This document shows positions 1 through 6,021 of a DNA stretch of 6,021 nt, in pieces. Location of the stretch: assembly GCA_947450745.1 (NCBI GenBank), contig CANFYD010000259.1, positions 1 through 6,021 on the forward strand, written 5' to 3'. Every line of letters starts with the position of its first letter. The first letter of the stretch is position 1. The translations under genes were made by a program, and so were the position numbers. The notes under the pieces were generated by a model. That model ran no database searches and had not been told where the DNA came from. It saw only the letters and a program-made list of their open reading frames with translations. Source of the stretch: Burkholderiales bacterium. GTDB lineage: Bacteria; Pseudomonadota; Gammaproteobacteria; Burkholderiales; Burkholderiaceae_C.

Positions 1-51
1 CACGAACAAAAAGCTGCGTGCCTGCGCGAGTGCCAAAGCTTCGGCCGTCAT
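1..51 (-). CDS. HpcH/HpaI-CitE family CoA-ester lyase, first 17 codons only (3' end outside window)
   Basis: Reading leftward from the ATG at 51-49, the frame stays open to the window edge and gives 17 residues ending in ARSFLFV. A short N-terminal tail followed by R-S-x-L-F-V is the usual opening of citrate lyase beta-like (CitE) proteins, where the next residues are normally PG-(D/N). The start overlaps the CoA-transferase stop as ATGA, the classic arrangement for translational coupling in an operon; only a weak purine-rich stretch precedes it. Members of this family cleave or form 3-hydroxyacyl-CoA esters such as citramalyl-CoA, malyl-CoA or methylmalyl-CoA, using Mg2+. The place of the gene after a CoA-transferase, dehydrogenase and hydratase fits a final cleavage step giving, for example, acetyl-CoA plus a 2-oxo acid. 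Only the N-terminus is visible, so no catalytic residue can be checked. The family call rests on one short motif plus context. Confidence 0.72.
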   Translation of the reverse strand, partial: MTAEALALAQARSFLFV

Positions 52-1247
52 ACCGCGCCGCTCTGCTGCAACGCAGCCTTGCCTGCGGCATCAAAACCCA
101 GCTCGGCCAGCAGCGCATCGGTGTGCGCGCCCAGCGCCGGCACAGCGCCCATGCAGGGCTCGAAGGTCGAGCTGACAGCAGGCGGCTTCAACGCCGCAAT
201 CGGCCCGGCCGGGCTGCCCACTTCCGTCCAGCGACCGCGCGCCTGCAGCTGCGGATGCGCCCACAGCGCAGCGATGTCGTTGACGGCGGCATTGCCGATC
301 TGCGCGGCGTCCAGCCGGGCAATCACCTGCTCGGCATTGAGCGGCTTGAACAGGTCCTCGATCAAGGCCTTCAGTTCGATGCGATGGGCGCTGCGTTTTG
401 TGTTGTTGTCGAAGCGCCGGTCGGCTTGCAGCGCAGGCGCTTGCAGCACCTGCTGACAGAAGTTGGCCCACTCGCGTTCGTTCTGCAGGCCAAACAGCAC
501 GGTCTTGCCGTCACCGGTGGCGAAAGGGCCGTATGGGTAGACGCTGGGGTGGCTGGCCCCGGCGCGCGGCGCTTGCGGCTGACCGTCGAACCCGTAGTAC
601 ATCGGGTTGCCCATCCACTCGGCCAAGCATTCGAGCATGCTGACATCGAGGCTGCACCCGTGGCCCGTGCGGCCGCGCTGCAACAAGGCGGCGAGGATGC
701 TGCTGTAGGCATACATGCCGGCCGAAATGTCGGCCACCGAGATGCCCGCGCGGGCGACCTGCTCGGGCGTGCCGGTCAAGGAAAGCAAGCCGGCCTCGGC
801 CTGGATCAGCAGGTCATAGGCTTTCTTGTCACGGTAGGGGCCGGGATGCTCCAAATCGTCGCCATAGCCGGAGATATTGCAGATCACCAGGCCCGGATGC
901 GCGGGGCGCAGCGTCGCTTCGCTCAGGCCCAGCCGCTTGGCCGCGCCGGGCGCCAGATTCTGTACCAGCACATCGGCCTTGCGCAGCAGGCGTTGCAGCA
1001 CCTCATCCGCGCCGGGCTTCTTCAAGTCCAGCGTCAGGCTTTCCTTGCCCCGATTGATCCAGACGAAGTAGGACGCCTGGCCCTTGACGCGCTGGTCGTA
1101 CTTGCGCGCAAAGTCACCCTCGCCCGGCCGTTCGATCTTGATGACGCGCGCCCCCAGGTCGGCAAGTTGGCGGGTGGCAAATGGCGCGGCTACCGCGTGC
1201 TCCAGCGAGACCACGGTGATGCCGTCGAGCGGTCGGATCTTGGCCAT
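48..1247 (-). CDS. Family III (CaiB/BaiF) CoA-transferase
   Basis: A 399-residue protein, the normal length for family III CoA-transferases. These enzymes move CoA from a donor such as succinyl-CoA to a free carboxylic acid through aspartyl-CoA and anhydride intermediates in the cytoplasm. The N-terminus has the family Rossmann-like opening (LDGITVVSLEHAVAAPFA, residues 7-24), then LADLGARVIKIERPGEGDFAR (28-48) and NRGKESLTLDL (65-75). The region GISVADISAGMYA (168-180) places the expected catalytic aspartate at D173, followed by ILAALLQRGRTGHG near 184-197. The start at 1247 is chosen because homology to the family begins exactly there and it lies 2 bases after the upstream dehydrogenase stop; the reading frame stays open further upstream to 1658, but that part only shadows the dehydrogenase. 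No strong Shine-Dalgarno is visible, so coupling to the upstream gene is likely. Its 3' end overlaps the CitE-like gene by 4 bases. Named relatives include itaconate CoA-transferase (Ict), mesaconyl-CoA C1-C4 transferase (Mct) and succinyl-CoA:malate transferases; the sequence alone does not choose between them. Confidence 0.93.
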   Translation of the reverse strand: MAKIRPLDGITVVSLEHAVAAPFATRQLADLGARVIKIERPGEGDFARKYDQRVKGQASYFVWINRGKESLTLDLKKPGADEVLQRLLRKADVLVQNLAPGAAKRLGLSEATLRPAHPGLVICNISGYGDDLEHPGPYRDKKAYDLLIQAEAGLLSLTGTPEQVARAGISVADISAGMYAYSSILAALLQRGRTGHGCSLDVSMLECLAEWMGNPMYYGFDGQPQAPRAGASHPSVYPYGPFATGDGKTVLFGLQNEREWANFCQQVLQAPALQADRRFDNNTKRSAHRIELKALIEDLFKPLNAEQVIARLDAAQIGNAAVNDIAALWAHPQLQARGRWTEVGSPAGPIAALKPPAVSSTFEPCMGAVPALGAHTDALLAELGFDAAGKAALQQSGAV

Positions 1248-1249
1248 GC

Positions 1250-2413
1250 TCAGTAGGACTTCGGCAAGCCAAGCACATGCTCGGCCACATAGCTGAAGAT
1301 CATGTTGGTGGAGATCGGTGCCACCTGGTAGAGGCGGGTCTCGCGGAACTTGCGTTCGATGTCGTATTCGCAGGCAAAGCCGAAGCCGCCGTGCGTTTGC
1401 ATGCAGACATTGGCCGCCTCCCACGAGGCCTTGGCCGCCAGGTACTTGGCCATATTCGCCTCGGCCCCGCAGGCCTGGCCGGCATCGAACAGTTGGCAAG
1501 CCTTGAAGCGCATCAGATTGGCTGCCTCGATCTCGATGTAAGCATCGGCGATCGGGAACTGCACGCCCTGGTTCTTGCCGATCGGGCGGTCGAACACGAC
1601 GCGCTCGTTGGCATAGCGGGTGGCGCGGTCGATGAACCAGTAGCCGTCGCCGATGCACTCGGCGGCAATCAGGGCGCGCTCGGCATTCAGGCCATCGAGG
1701 ATGTAGCGGAAGCCCCTGCCCTCCTCGCCGATCAGGTTCTCCTCCGGGATTTCGAGGTTGTCGAAGAACAGCTCATTCGTCTCGTGGTTGACCATATTCG
1801 GGATCGGCCGCACGGTCAGGCCATGGCCGATGGCCTGGTGCAGATCGACCAGAAAGCAGGACAGACCCTCGGACTTGCGCTTCACGTCAGCCAGCGGCGT
1901 CGTGCGGGCCAGCAAGATCATCATGTCCGAGTGCTGGACCCGCGAGATCCAGACCTTCTGACCGTTGACGACATAGCGGCCGTCCTTCTTGACGGCAATG
2001 GTCTTCAGCTTGGTGGTGTCGGTGCCGGTCGTCGGTTCGGTGACGGCCATGGCCTGGATGCGCAACTCGCCGGCAGCCAGCTTGGGCAGGTAAAGATCTT
2101 TCTGCGCCTGCGAGCCGTTGCGCAGGATGGTGTTCATGTTGTACATCTGGCCGTGGCAGGCCCCGGAGTTGCCGCCGCCGCGGTTGATCTCCTCCATGAT
2201 CACCGAGGCCTCGGTCAGGCCCAGGCCCGAGCCGCCGTACTCGGCCGGGATCAGCGCCGCCATCCAGCCGGCCTTGGTCAAGGCATCGACAAAGGCCTCG
2301 GGATAGGCGCGCTGCTCGTCGATCTTGCGGTGGTATTCATCGGGGAACTCGGCGCACAGCGCGCGCACGGCCTCGCGGATGTCTTGGTATTGGTCGCTGC
2401 GGTTGGCATGCAT
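1250..2413 (-). CDS. Acyl-CoA dehydrogenase (FAD flavoprotein), isovaleryl-CoA/long-chain-type catalytic base
   Basis: A 387-residue protein of standard acyl-CoA dehydrogenase length. The family oxidises an acyl-CoA to the 2,3-enoyl-CoA, passing electrons through FAD to electron-transfer flavoprotein. The N-terminal helical domain (about 1-120) is followed by signature 1, AMAVTEPTTGTD (121-132), the beta domain with GQKVWIS (151-157), and signature 2, QTHGGFG (339-345) continuing to E358. At the place where medium-chain enzymes carry the catalytic Glu (the Y-E-G-T motif) this protein reads APIST (365-369), with Pro366 in place of Glu. A glutamate instead precedes the conserved Arg in NAER (E245-R246), the position of the base in isovaleryl-CoA and long-chain dehydrogenases. 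A clear Shine-Dalgarno 9 bases before the ATG supports the start. It follows the hydratase gene by 27 bases and ends 2 bases before the CoA-transferase. The natural substrate is unknown; context suggests the CoA ester made by the neighbouring transferase. Confidence 0.95.
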   Translation of the reverse strand: MHANRSDQYQDIREAVRALCAEFPDEYHRKIDEQRAYPEAFVDALTKAGWMAALIPAEYGGSGLGLTEASVIMEEINRGGGNSGACHGQMYNMNTILRNGSQAQKDLYLPKLAAGELRIQAMAVTEPTTGTDTTKLKTIAVKKDGRYVVNGQKVWISRVQHSDMMILLARTTPLADVKRKSEGLSCFLVDLHQAIGHGLTVRPIPNMVNHETNELFFDNLEIPEENLIGEEGRGFRYILDGLNAERALIAAECIGDGYWFIDRATRYANERVVFDRPIGKNQGVQFPIADAYIEIEAANLMRFKACQLFDAGQACGAEANMAKYLAAKASWEAANVCMQTHGGFGFACEYDIERKFRETRLYQVAPISTNMIFSYVAEHVLGLPKSY

Positions 2414-2422
2414 GGGGTGGTG

Positions 2423-2428
2423 TCCTTT
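2423..2428 (-). promoter_or_regulatory. Ribosome binding site of the acyl-CoA dehydrogenase gene
   Basis: On the minus strand the bases read AAAGGA, with 9 bases between its last A and the ATG at 2413. It is the clearest Shine-Dalgarno in the window and lies in the 27-base gap after the hydratase stop, which is the longest gap seen here. It fixes the dehydrogenase start and suggests this gene can be translated independently rather than only by coupling. Confidence 0.65.
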
Positions 2429-2440
2429 GAATGAAATGGT

Positions 2441-3286
2441 TCAGCCGAATCGGGCGCTGGCCTGCATGCAGATGTGGCCATCGGCGTCCTCGGCCCACAG
2501 CGAGGCAAGACCTGACCCCGGTTGACCGCACAGGCGCAGCGTGGTGCCGGCGATCAACGGACGGACGGCTTTGAACTCGAAGCTGCGCAGCGGCGGCTCG
2601 CTGTGACGGCGCAGATGGTCGAGCAGCAAGGTGGCGATCAGCGGGCCGTGAACGACCAGGCCCGGATAGCCCTCGACCTCGGTCGCATAGGGCAGGTCGT
2701 AATGAATGCGGTGGCTGTTGAAGCTCAGGGCCGAGTAGCGGAACAGCAGCACCGGGTCGGGCCGCAGCTCGCGCTGCCAGATTGCAGGTCGATGCTCAAC
2801 AGGAGGGGCCGCCGCCGTTATCGATGCCGTCGGCGCATCGCGGTAAACCAGGTCCTGCTCTTCCTCCAGCGCCAGCACCCCGTCCGCATTGAAGATTCGG
2901 TGCTGCACGGTGACGAACACCAGCTCGCCGCTCTTGCCGCTCTTGTGCTGCACGTCGATCACTTCGGACCGTTTGCTCATCTGCTCGCCCAGCCGCAAGG
3001 GCAGGAGGAAACTGAGCCGCCCACCGGCCCACATGCGGCGCGGCAAGGGCACCGGTGGCAGCAATCCGCCGCGCGCCGGATGGCCGTCCACGCCCAACTG
3101 CGACTGCGGCACAGCGGGCAGAAAGTACAGCCAGTGGTACGGCGCGGGCAGCACCTCGCCGTCCTGCAACACGTCGTCGCGGTCCAGCGTCGCGGCCAGC
3201 GCCTGGGCCGGTACCGGGTCCAAGCGGGCATGGCGCTGCTCGCTGCGGCCTATCCATTGCCGCAGCTGCTCGATGGCTATCGTCAT
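2441..3286 (-). CDS. FAS1-like/MaoC-fold enoyl-CoA hydratase (itaconyl-CoA / mesaconyl-C4-CoA hydratase type)
   Basis: A 281-residue protein with two hot-dog folds, the length expected for the itaconyl-CoA hydratase (Ich) and mesaconyl-C4-CoA hydratase (Meh) family. The N-terminal half begins with EQLRQWIGR (6-14) and includes PAPYHWLYFLP (48-58), RRMWAGGRLSF (83-93) and EEEQDLVYRD (141-150). An Ala/Pro-rich linker (about 151-168) leads to the C-terminal MaoC-like half, FRYSALSFNSHRIHYD (182-197) and EGYPGLVVHGPL (205-216). The motif keeps His195 and Asp197 but has Asn190 where canonical R-hydratases have the catalytic Asp. Ich and Meh add water to a C5 dicarboxylic enoyl-CoA to give citramalyl-CoA, the substrate of CitE-type lyases, which agrees with the partial lyase at the left edge. 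The ATG at 3286 lies 9 bases past the aldehyde dehydrogenase stop and in the same frame, so only one TGA separates the two proteins. No Shine-Dalgarno is evident, so coupling is likely. Another hydroxyacyl-CoA dehydratase role remains possible. Confidence 0.88.
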   Translation of the reverse strand: MTIAIEQLRQWIGRSEQRHARLDPVPAQALAATLDRDDVLQDGEVLPAPYHWLYFLPAVPQSQLGVDGHPARGGLLPPVPLPRRMWAGGRLSFLLPLRLGEQMSKRSEVIDVQHKSGKSGELVFVTVQHRIFNADGVLALEEEQDLVYRDAPTASITAAAPPVEHRPAIWQRELRPDPVLLFRYSALSFNSHRIHYDLPYATEVEGYPGLVVHGPLIATLLLDHLRRHSEPPLRSFEFKAVRPLIAGTTLRLCGQPGSGLASLWAEDADGHICMQASARFG

Positions 3287-3295
3287 GGCGCTACG

Positions 3296-4780
3296 TCAGC
3301 CGAGGCCGAGCCGGGGCATCACCACCGGGTCGATCGGGATGCTGGTGGTCTTGTATTCGGTGAAAAACTCGGCGCTGGTCGTGGCGCCGTCGCGGCCGAC
3401 GCCGGATTCCTTGTAGCCGCCAAAGGGCGCGCGCAGCTCGCGCATCATCGGCGTGTTGACCCACACCACCCCGGCGCGGATGTCGCGGCTGCAGTGCATG
3501 GTTTCGGCCAGGTTTTGCGACCAGACATACGACACCAGACCGAACGGCGAATCATTGGCCATCGCAATCGCCTCGGCCATCGTGTCGAAGACCACAAAGG
3601 TCGCGAAGGGTCCGAACACCTCTTCTTGGCAGATGCGGGTCTTGTTGCTGGGTGCCAGCACTGCAGTGGGCTCGACGTAATAGCCGGTCTCGAAACCGGC
3701 GGCTCGCTTGCCGCCGACCAACAGTTCGGCACCATCGGCCTGGGCCACTTCGACAAAGCTCAGCACCCGCTCCATGTGGGCTTTGTAGGCCAGCGGGCCG
3801 ATCTCGGTGCGCGGGTCCATCGGGTCACCGATGCGCAGCTTCTTGGTGCGCTCGACAAAGGCCTTGATGAAGCGGTCGGCAATGCCGCGCTGCACCAGGA
3901 TGCGAGAACCCGCCAGGCATTGCTGGCCGTTGTTGGAGTAGATGCTGACCAGTGCGCCGTCGAGGGCCTGCTCGAAGTCGGCGCTCTCGAAAATGATGTT
4001 GGCCGACTTGCCGCCCAGCTCCAGGATGCAGGGTTTCAAGTTGGCTCCCGCCGCCGCCATGATGGCGCGCCCGGTGTGCGAGCCACCGGTGAAACCGACC
4101 ATGTCGATGCCCGGATGCGAGACCAGGGACACGCCGGTGATGTGGCCGCGACCATTGACCAGATTGACCACGCCCGGCGGCAGGCCGGCCTCGTGGAACA
4201 GCTCGACCATGCGCAGCATCGACAGCGGCGTGAACTCGCTGGGCTTGAGCACGCAGGTGTTGCCAAACGCGATGCAAGTGGCCACGCGCATCGAAGCCAG
4301 CGCCAGCGGCGCGTTCCACGGGGCGATCAGCGCGCCGACGCCCTTGGGCTCGCGGGTCACATAGGTCAGGTAGTTCTTCGTCTGCGTGTAGGTCTGGCCG
4401 GCCACGGTACTGGCCACCTCGGCAAACATCTGGAAGTTCTTGGCCGCACGGATCACGTGGTGGCGCACGCTGCTGATCGGCAGACCGGCGTGCATGACCT
4501 CCAGCGCCAGCAGCTCATCCAGGTGGGCCATCATGATGTTGTGGATGGCGTAGAGGATGTCCTTGCGCGCTTCGATATCCATCCGAGGCCAGGGCCCCTC
4601 GTCAAAGGCCTTGCGTGCGGCCTTGACCGCCGCGTCCACGTCATGCGCATCGGCCTCGCGCAGCAGGCTGATCGTCTGTTCGGTCGCCGGGTTGATGACG
4701 GGGATATCGAAGCCGCCTGCACGCAGGGGCACGGCGACACCGTTGATGAGGCTGGGAATATGCTGAGGAATCGGGTTCAT
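3296..4780 (-). CDS. NAD-dependent aldehyde dehydrogenase, HpcC/HpaE-like
   Basis: A complete 494-residue member of the aldehyde dehydrogenase superfamily, oxidising an aldehyde to a carboxylic acid in the cytoplasm. All key parts are present: the oxyanion-hole Asn156 in APWNAPL, Lys179 and Glu182 in VLKPSE (Glu at this place usually means NAD+ rather than NADP+), the cofactor loop GFTGGSHTG (229-237), general base Glu254 in ELGGK, catalytic Cys288 in NNGQQC, and Glu387/Phe389 in EEVFGPF. The C-terminal APFGGYKESGVGRDG (451-465), preceded by RELR, and the SYVWSQN segment resemble 5-carboxymethyl-2-hydroxymuconate semialdehyde dehydrogenases and betaine-aldehyde dehydrogenase relatives. The true substrate cannot be set by motif; context suggests a semialdehyde feeding the CoA-transferase. 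The start at 4780 is forced: an in-frame TAA lies 15 bases upstream with no other initiator between, and the next Met is residue 67. No Shine-Dalgarno is visible in the 19-base gap after the transporter gene. Confidence 0.95.
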   Translation of the reverse strand: MNPIPQHIPSLINGVAVPLRAGGFDIPVINPATEQTISLLREADAHDVDAAVKAARKAFDEGPWPRMDIEARKDILYAIHNIMMAHLDELLALEVMHAGLPISSVRHHVIRAAKNFQMFAEVASTVAGQTYTQTKNYLTYVTREPKGVGALIAPWNAPLALASMRVATCIAFGNTCVLKPSEFTPLSMLRMVELFHEAGLPPGVVNLVNGRGHITGVSLVSHPGIDMVGFTGGSHTGRAIMAAAGANLKPCILELGGKSANIIFESADFEQALDGALVSIYSNNGQQCLAGSRILVQRGIADRFIKAFVERTKKLRIGDPMDPRTEIGPLAYKAHMERVLSFVEVAQADGAELLVGGKRAAGFETGYYVEPTAVLAPSNKTRICQEEVFGPFATFVVFDTMAEAIAMANDSPFGLVSYVWSQNLAETMHCSRDIRAGVVWVNTPMMRELRAPFGGYKESGVGRDGATTSAEFFTEYKTTSIPIDPVVMPRLGLG

Positions 4781-4799
4781 GGCAAGGAATTGTTAGATT

Positions 4800-6020
4800 T
4801 CAGGCGGCAATCTGGGCGGCTAGGCGGCGCTGGCGCAGTAGCAAGAACAGGCCCAACACAGCAAAGCTGAGGTTCAGCAAGCCCACCATCACAAAGGGCG
4901 CAACGCGGCCTATTTGGTCGAAGGCGATACCGCTGATGAAGCTGACAATGACCACGCTGAAGGTACCAAAAAATGCGAACAGGCCCTGGGCAGAACCGCG
5001 CAGATCGGGCGGGGCTTCTTCACCGAAGACCGATTGCGCGGCGATGATCAGGCCATGCTCGGCTGCGCCAATGGCCGCCACAACGAAGAAGATACCAAGG
5101 CCCAGCACATTACTGATGAACAGGGTCGAGCACAGGGCCAGGCCGGTCAGCGCCAGCGCGATCACCAGCATCACCGTGCGGTTGACGCGGTCGGCGATGA
5201 AGCCGAAAAACGGCGGCGCGGCCACTGCAGAAATCTGCAAGGTGGCCGTCAACAATCCCGCCACGGTCAGGGCCTCGGCCGCAGTCACACCCTGGGCCGT
5301 GGCCCCGTGCATCACCCACAGCGACAGAAAGGCCCCGATCACCACATAGTCGGAGCGGATCACAGCACCCATCAGCATCACCAGGGCGAAGCGTGGATTG
5401 CCACGCGCATGGGCATAGACCTTGCCCGCATTGACCCAGGTGGTCTTGAAGCCATCTTTCAGGCTGGTACTGGCGACCGGCTTGACTGCGGGCGGTGCCG
5501 GCTCCTTCAGAAACAGCGCAGCCACCCCCAGGCCCAGACAACCCAGACCGGCCAGGGCCCAGAAGGCATAGCGGCCTGCTTCGGCGGCCGGCATGCCGGT
5601 GGCGGTGAACCAGCCCGGGATCCGCGAACCCAGCCAACTGACAAAGAAGGCGCTGGCCAGCGCTTGCAGTACCAACATCATGCTGATGAACTTGCCGCGC
5701 GAACGGTTGTCGGGGTAGTCGGCCATCATCGTGCCGGCACCGGTCGTGTGGCCTGTCGACGATAGGCCCAGCACGAAGTGCAGAACGAATAGCATGCCAA
5801 CGCTGCCGGCCAGCGGGTAGAAGAACAAGGTGGCGATATAGCCCGTCATCGCCATCATCAGAACCTTGCGGCGGCCCAACCGGTCGGCCATGGTGCCAGT
5901 GAAGGTGATGAAAATCAGCACGGCGACCTGCTGGATGGTCGAGAGATTGCCAGTCAGCCTACCCTGCTCGGCCCTGGGAATGCCCATCATCTCGCCGAAC
6001 ACATAGACCTTCAGCAGGGG
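4800..6020 (-). CDS. Major facilitator superfamily (MFS) transporter, 5' end missing
   Basis: The frame is open from the right edge to the TGA at 4802-4800, giving 406 visible residues. These are mostly hydrophobic helices of an inner-membrane secondary transporter. An MFS motif A (GTMADRLGRRK, visible residues 42-52) follows a helix at about 24-41; this loop normally joins helices 2 and 3, so helix 1 and the true start lie outside the window. A long cytoplasmic loop (about 171-205) separates the two halves, and a second, weaker motif A (FGFIADRVNRTVM, 272-284) sits at the matching place in the second half. Helices continue to a basic tail, LLLRQRRLAAQIAA. A GTG at 6002 could be mistaken for a start, but helix 1 would then be lost and the frame stays open beyond it. 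The gene lies 19 bases before the aldehyde dehydrogenase gene and probably imports the pathway substrate; the substrate class is not readable from the sequence, and export is possible. Confidence 0.9.
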   Translation of the reverse strand, partial: PLLKVYVFGEMMGIPRAEQGRLTGNLSTIQQVAVLIFITFTGTMADRLGRRKVLMMAMTGYIATLFFYPLAGSVGMLFVLHFVLGLSSTGHTTGAGTMMADYPDNRSRGKFISMMLVLQALASAFFVSWLGSRIPGWFTATGMPAAEAGRYAFWALAGLGCLGLGVAALFLKEPAPPAVKPVASTSLKDGFKTTWVNAGKVYAHARGNPRFALVMLMGAVIRSDYVVIGAFLSLWVMHGATAQGVTAAEALTVAGLLTATLQISAVAAPPFFGFIADRVNRTVMLVIALALTGLALCSTLFISNVLGLGIFFVVAAIGAAEHGLIIAAQSVFGEEAPPDLRGSAQGLFAFFGTFSVVIVSFISGIAFDQIGRVAPFVMVGLLNLSFAVLGLFLLLRQRRLAAQIAA

Positions 6021-6021
6021 G

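Larger units (their letters stand above)
1..6020 (-). other. Probable single operon: transporter, ALDH, hydratase, acyl-CoA dehydrogenase, CoA-transferase, CitE-like lyase
   Basis: Six genes run in one direction with gaps of 19, 9, 27, 2 and -4 bases. None of the gaps holds a hairpin followed by T-rich sequence or has space for a promoter, so one transcript is the simplest reading. The promoter must be to the right of the window, and the terminator to the left. No regulator gene is visible. The enzyme order does not follow reaction order, but together they cover oxidation of an aldehyde, CoA activation, desaturation, hydration and cleavage. Confidence 0.8.

Noticed and set aside
18..1256. Plus-strand open frame of 412 codons opposite the CoA-transferase
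   Set aside because: Codon-aligned antisense shadow; Arg/Gln/Leu-rich product without motifs.
1248..1658. N-terminal extension of the CoA-transferase by 137 residues
   Set aside because: The extension lies wholly inside the dehydrogenase gene in another frame, is Arg-rich and lacks family similarity; CoA-transferase homology starts at the ATG at 1247.
1277..2434. Plus-strand open frame of 385 codons opposite the acyl-CoA dehydrogenase
   Set aside because: Codon-aligned antisense shadow of a confidently identified gene; no recognisable domain.
2522..4870. Plus-strand open frame of 782 codons opposite the ALDH and hydratase genes
   Set aside because: Its codons are in exact register with those of both minus-strand genes, so it stays open simply because they avoid TTA, CTA and TCA codons. 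The protein is low-complexity (rich in His, Gln, Arg, Gly) with no family motif, and it runs through the gene boundary.
4914..5765. Plus-strand open frame of 283 codons opposite the MFS gene
   Set aside because: Codon-aligned antisense shadow; the very hydrophilic His/Gln/Arg product mirrors the hydrophobic sense codons.
6000..6002. GTG as the start of the MFS transporter
   Set aside because: The frame remains open to the window edge (PLLKVY precedes it), and the first visible motif A belongs between helices 2 and 3, so helix 1 and the start must be further upstream.
1..6021. Search by eye for mobile elements, tRNA or rRNA genes, CRISPR arrays, terminators and defence genes
   Set aside because: Coding density is almost total; gaps are 27 bases or less, and no repeats, hairpin-plus-T terminators or RNA gene signatures were seen.

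Overview
This window is one stretch of a tightly packed catabolic operon on the minus strand of a high-GC proteobacterium. Codon use is strongly biased to G/C at third positions, and the gene set (family III CoA-transferase, IVD-type acyl-CoA dehydrogenase, two-domain MaoC-like hydratase, CitE-like lyase) is typical of Burkholderiales such as Comamonadaceae relatives. That taxonomic guess is inference from style, not from a marker gene.

Layout in transcription order, right to left: (1) an MFS transporter lacking its 5' end (6020-4800); (2) an NAD-type aldehyde dehydrogenase resembling the HpcC/HpaE subfamily (4780-3296); (3) a FAS1-like/MaoC-fold enoyl-CoA hydratase of the itaconyl-CoA/mesaconyl-C4-CoA hydratase kind (3286-2441); (4) an acyl-CoA dehydrogenase whose catalytic glutamate sits at the isovaleryl-CoA dehydrogenase position (2413-1250); (5) a CaiB/BaiF family III CoA-transferase (1247-48); (6) the first 17 codons of a probable HpcH/HpaI-CitE family CoA-ester lyase (51-1, running off the left edge). 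Gaps are 19, 9, 27, 2 and -4 bases, so there is no room for internal promoters or terminators, and translation is probably coupled along the chain. No RNA gene, mobile element, repeat array or CRISPR was seen, and no non-coding stretch exceeds 30 bases.

Read as chemistry, the genes give an almost complete route: uptake (MFS), aldehyde to acid (ALDH), acid to CoA thioester (CoA-transferase), thioester to enoyl-CoA (dehydrogenase), hydration (MaoC-like), and C-C cleavage of the 3-hydroxyacyl-CoA (CitE-like). The last three kinds of enzyme (CoA-transferase, hydratase, lyase) match the known itaconate route (Ict-Ich-Ccl) and the mesaconyl/citramalyl-CoA arm of the 3-hydroxypropionate bicycle. The added dehydrogenase and aldehyde dehydrogenase suggest entry from a saturated, possibly branched C5-like dicarboxylate or its semialdehyde. 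The substrate cannot be read from the sequence.
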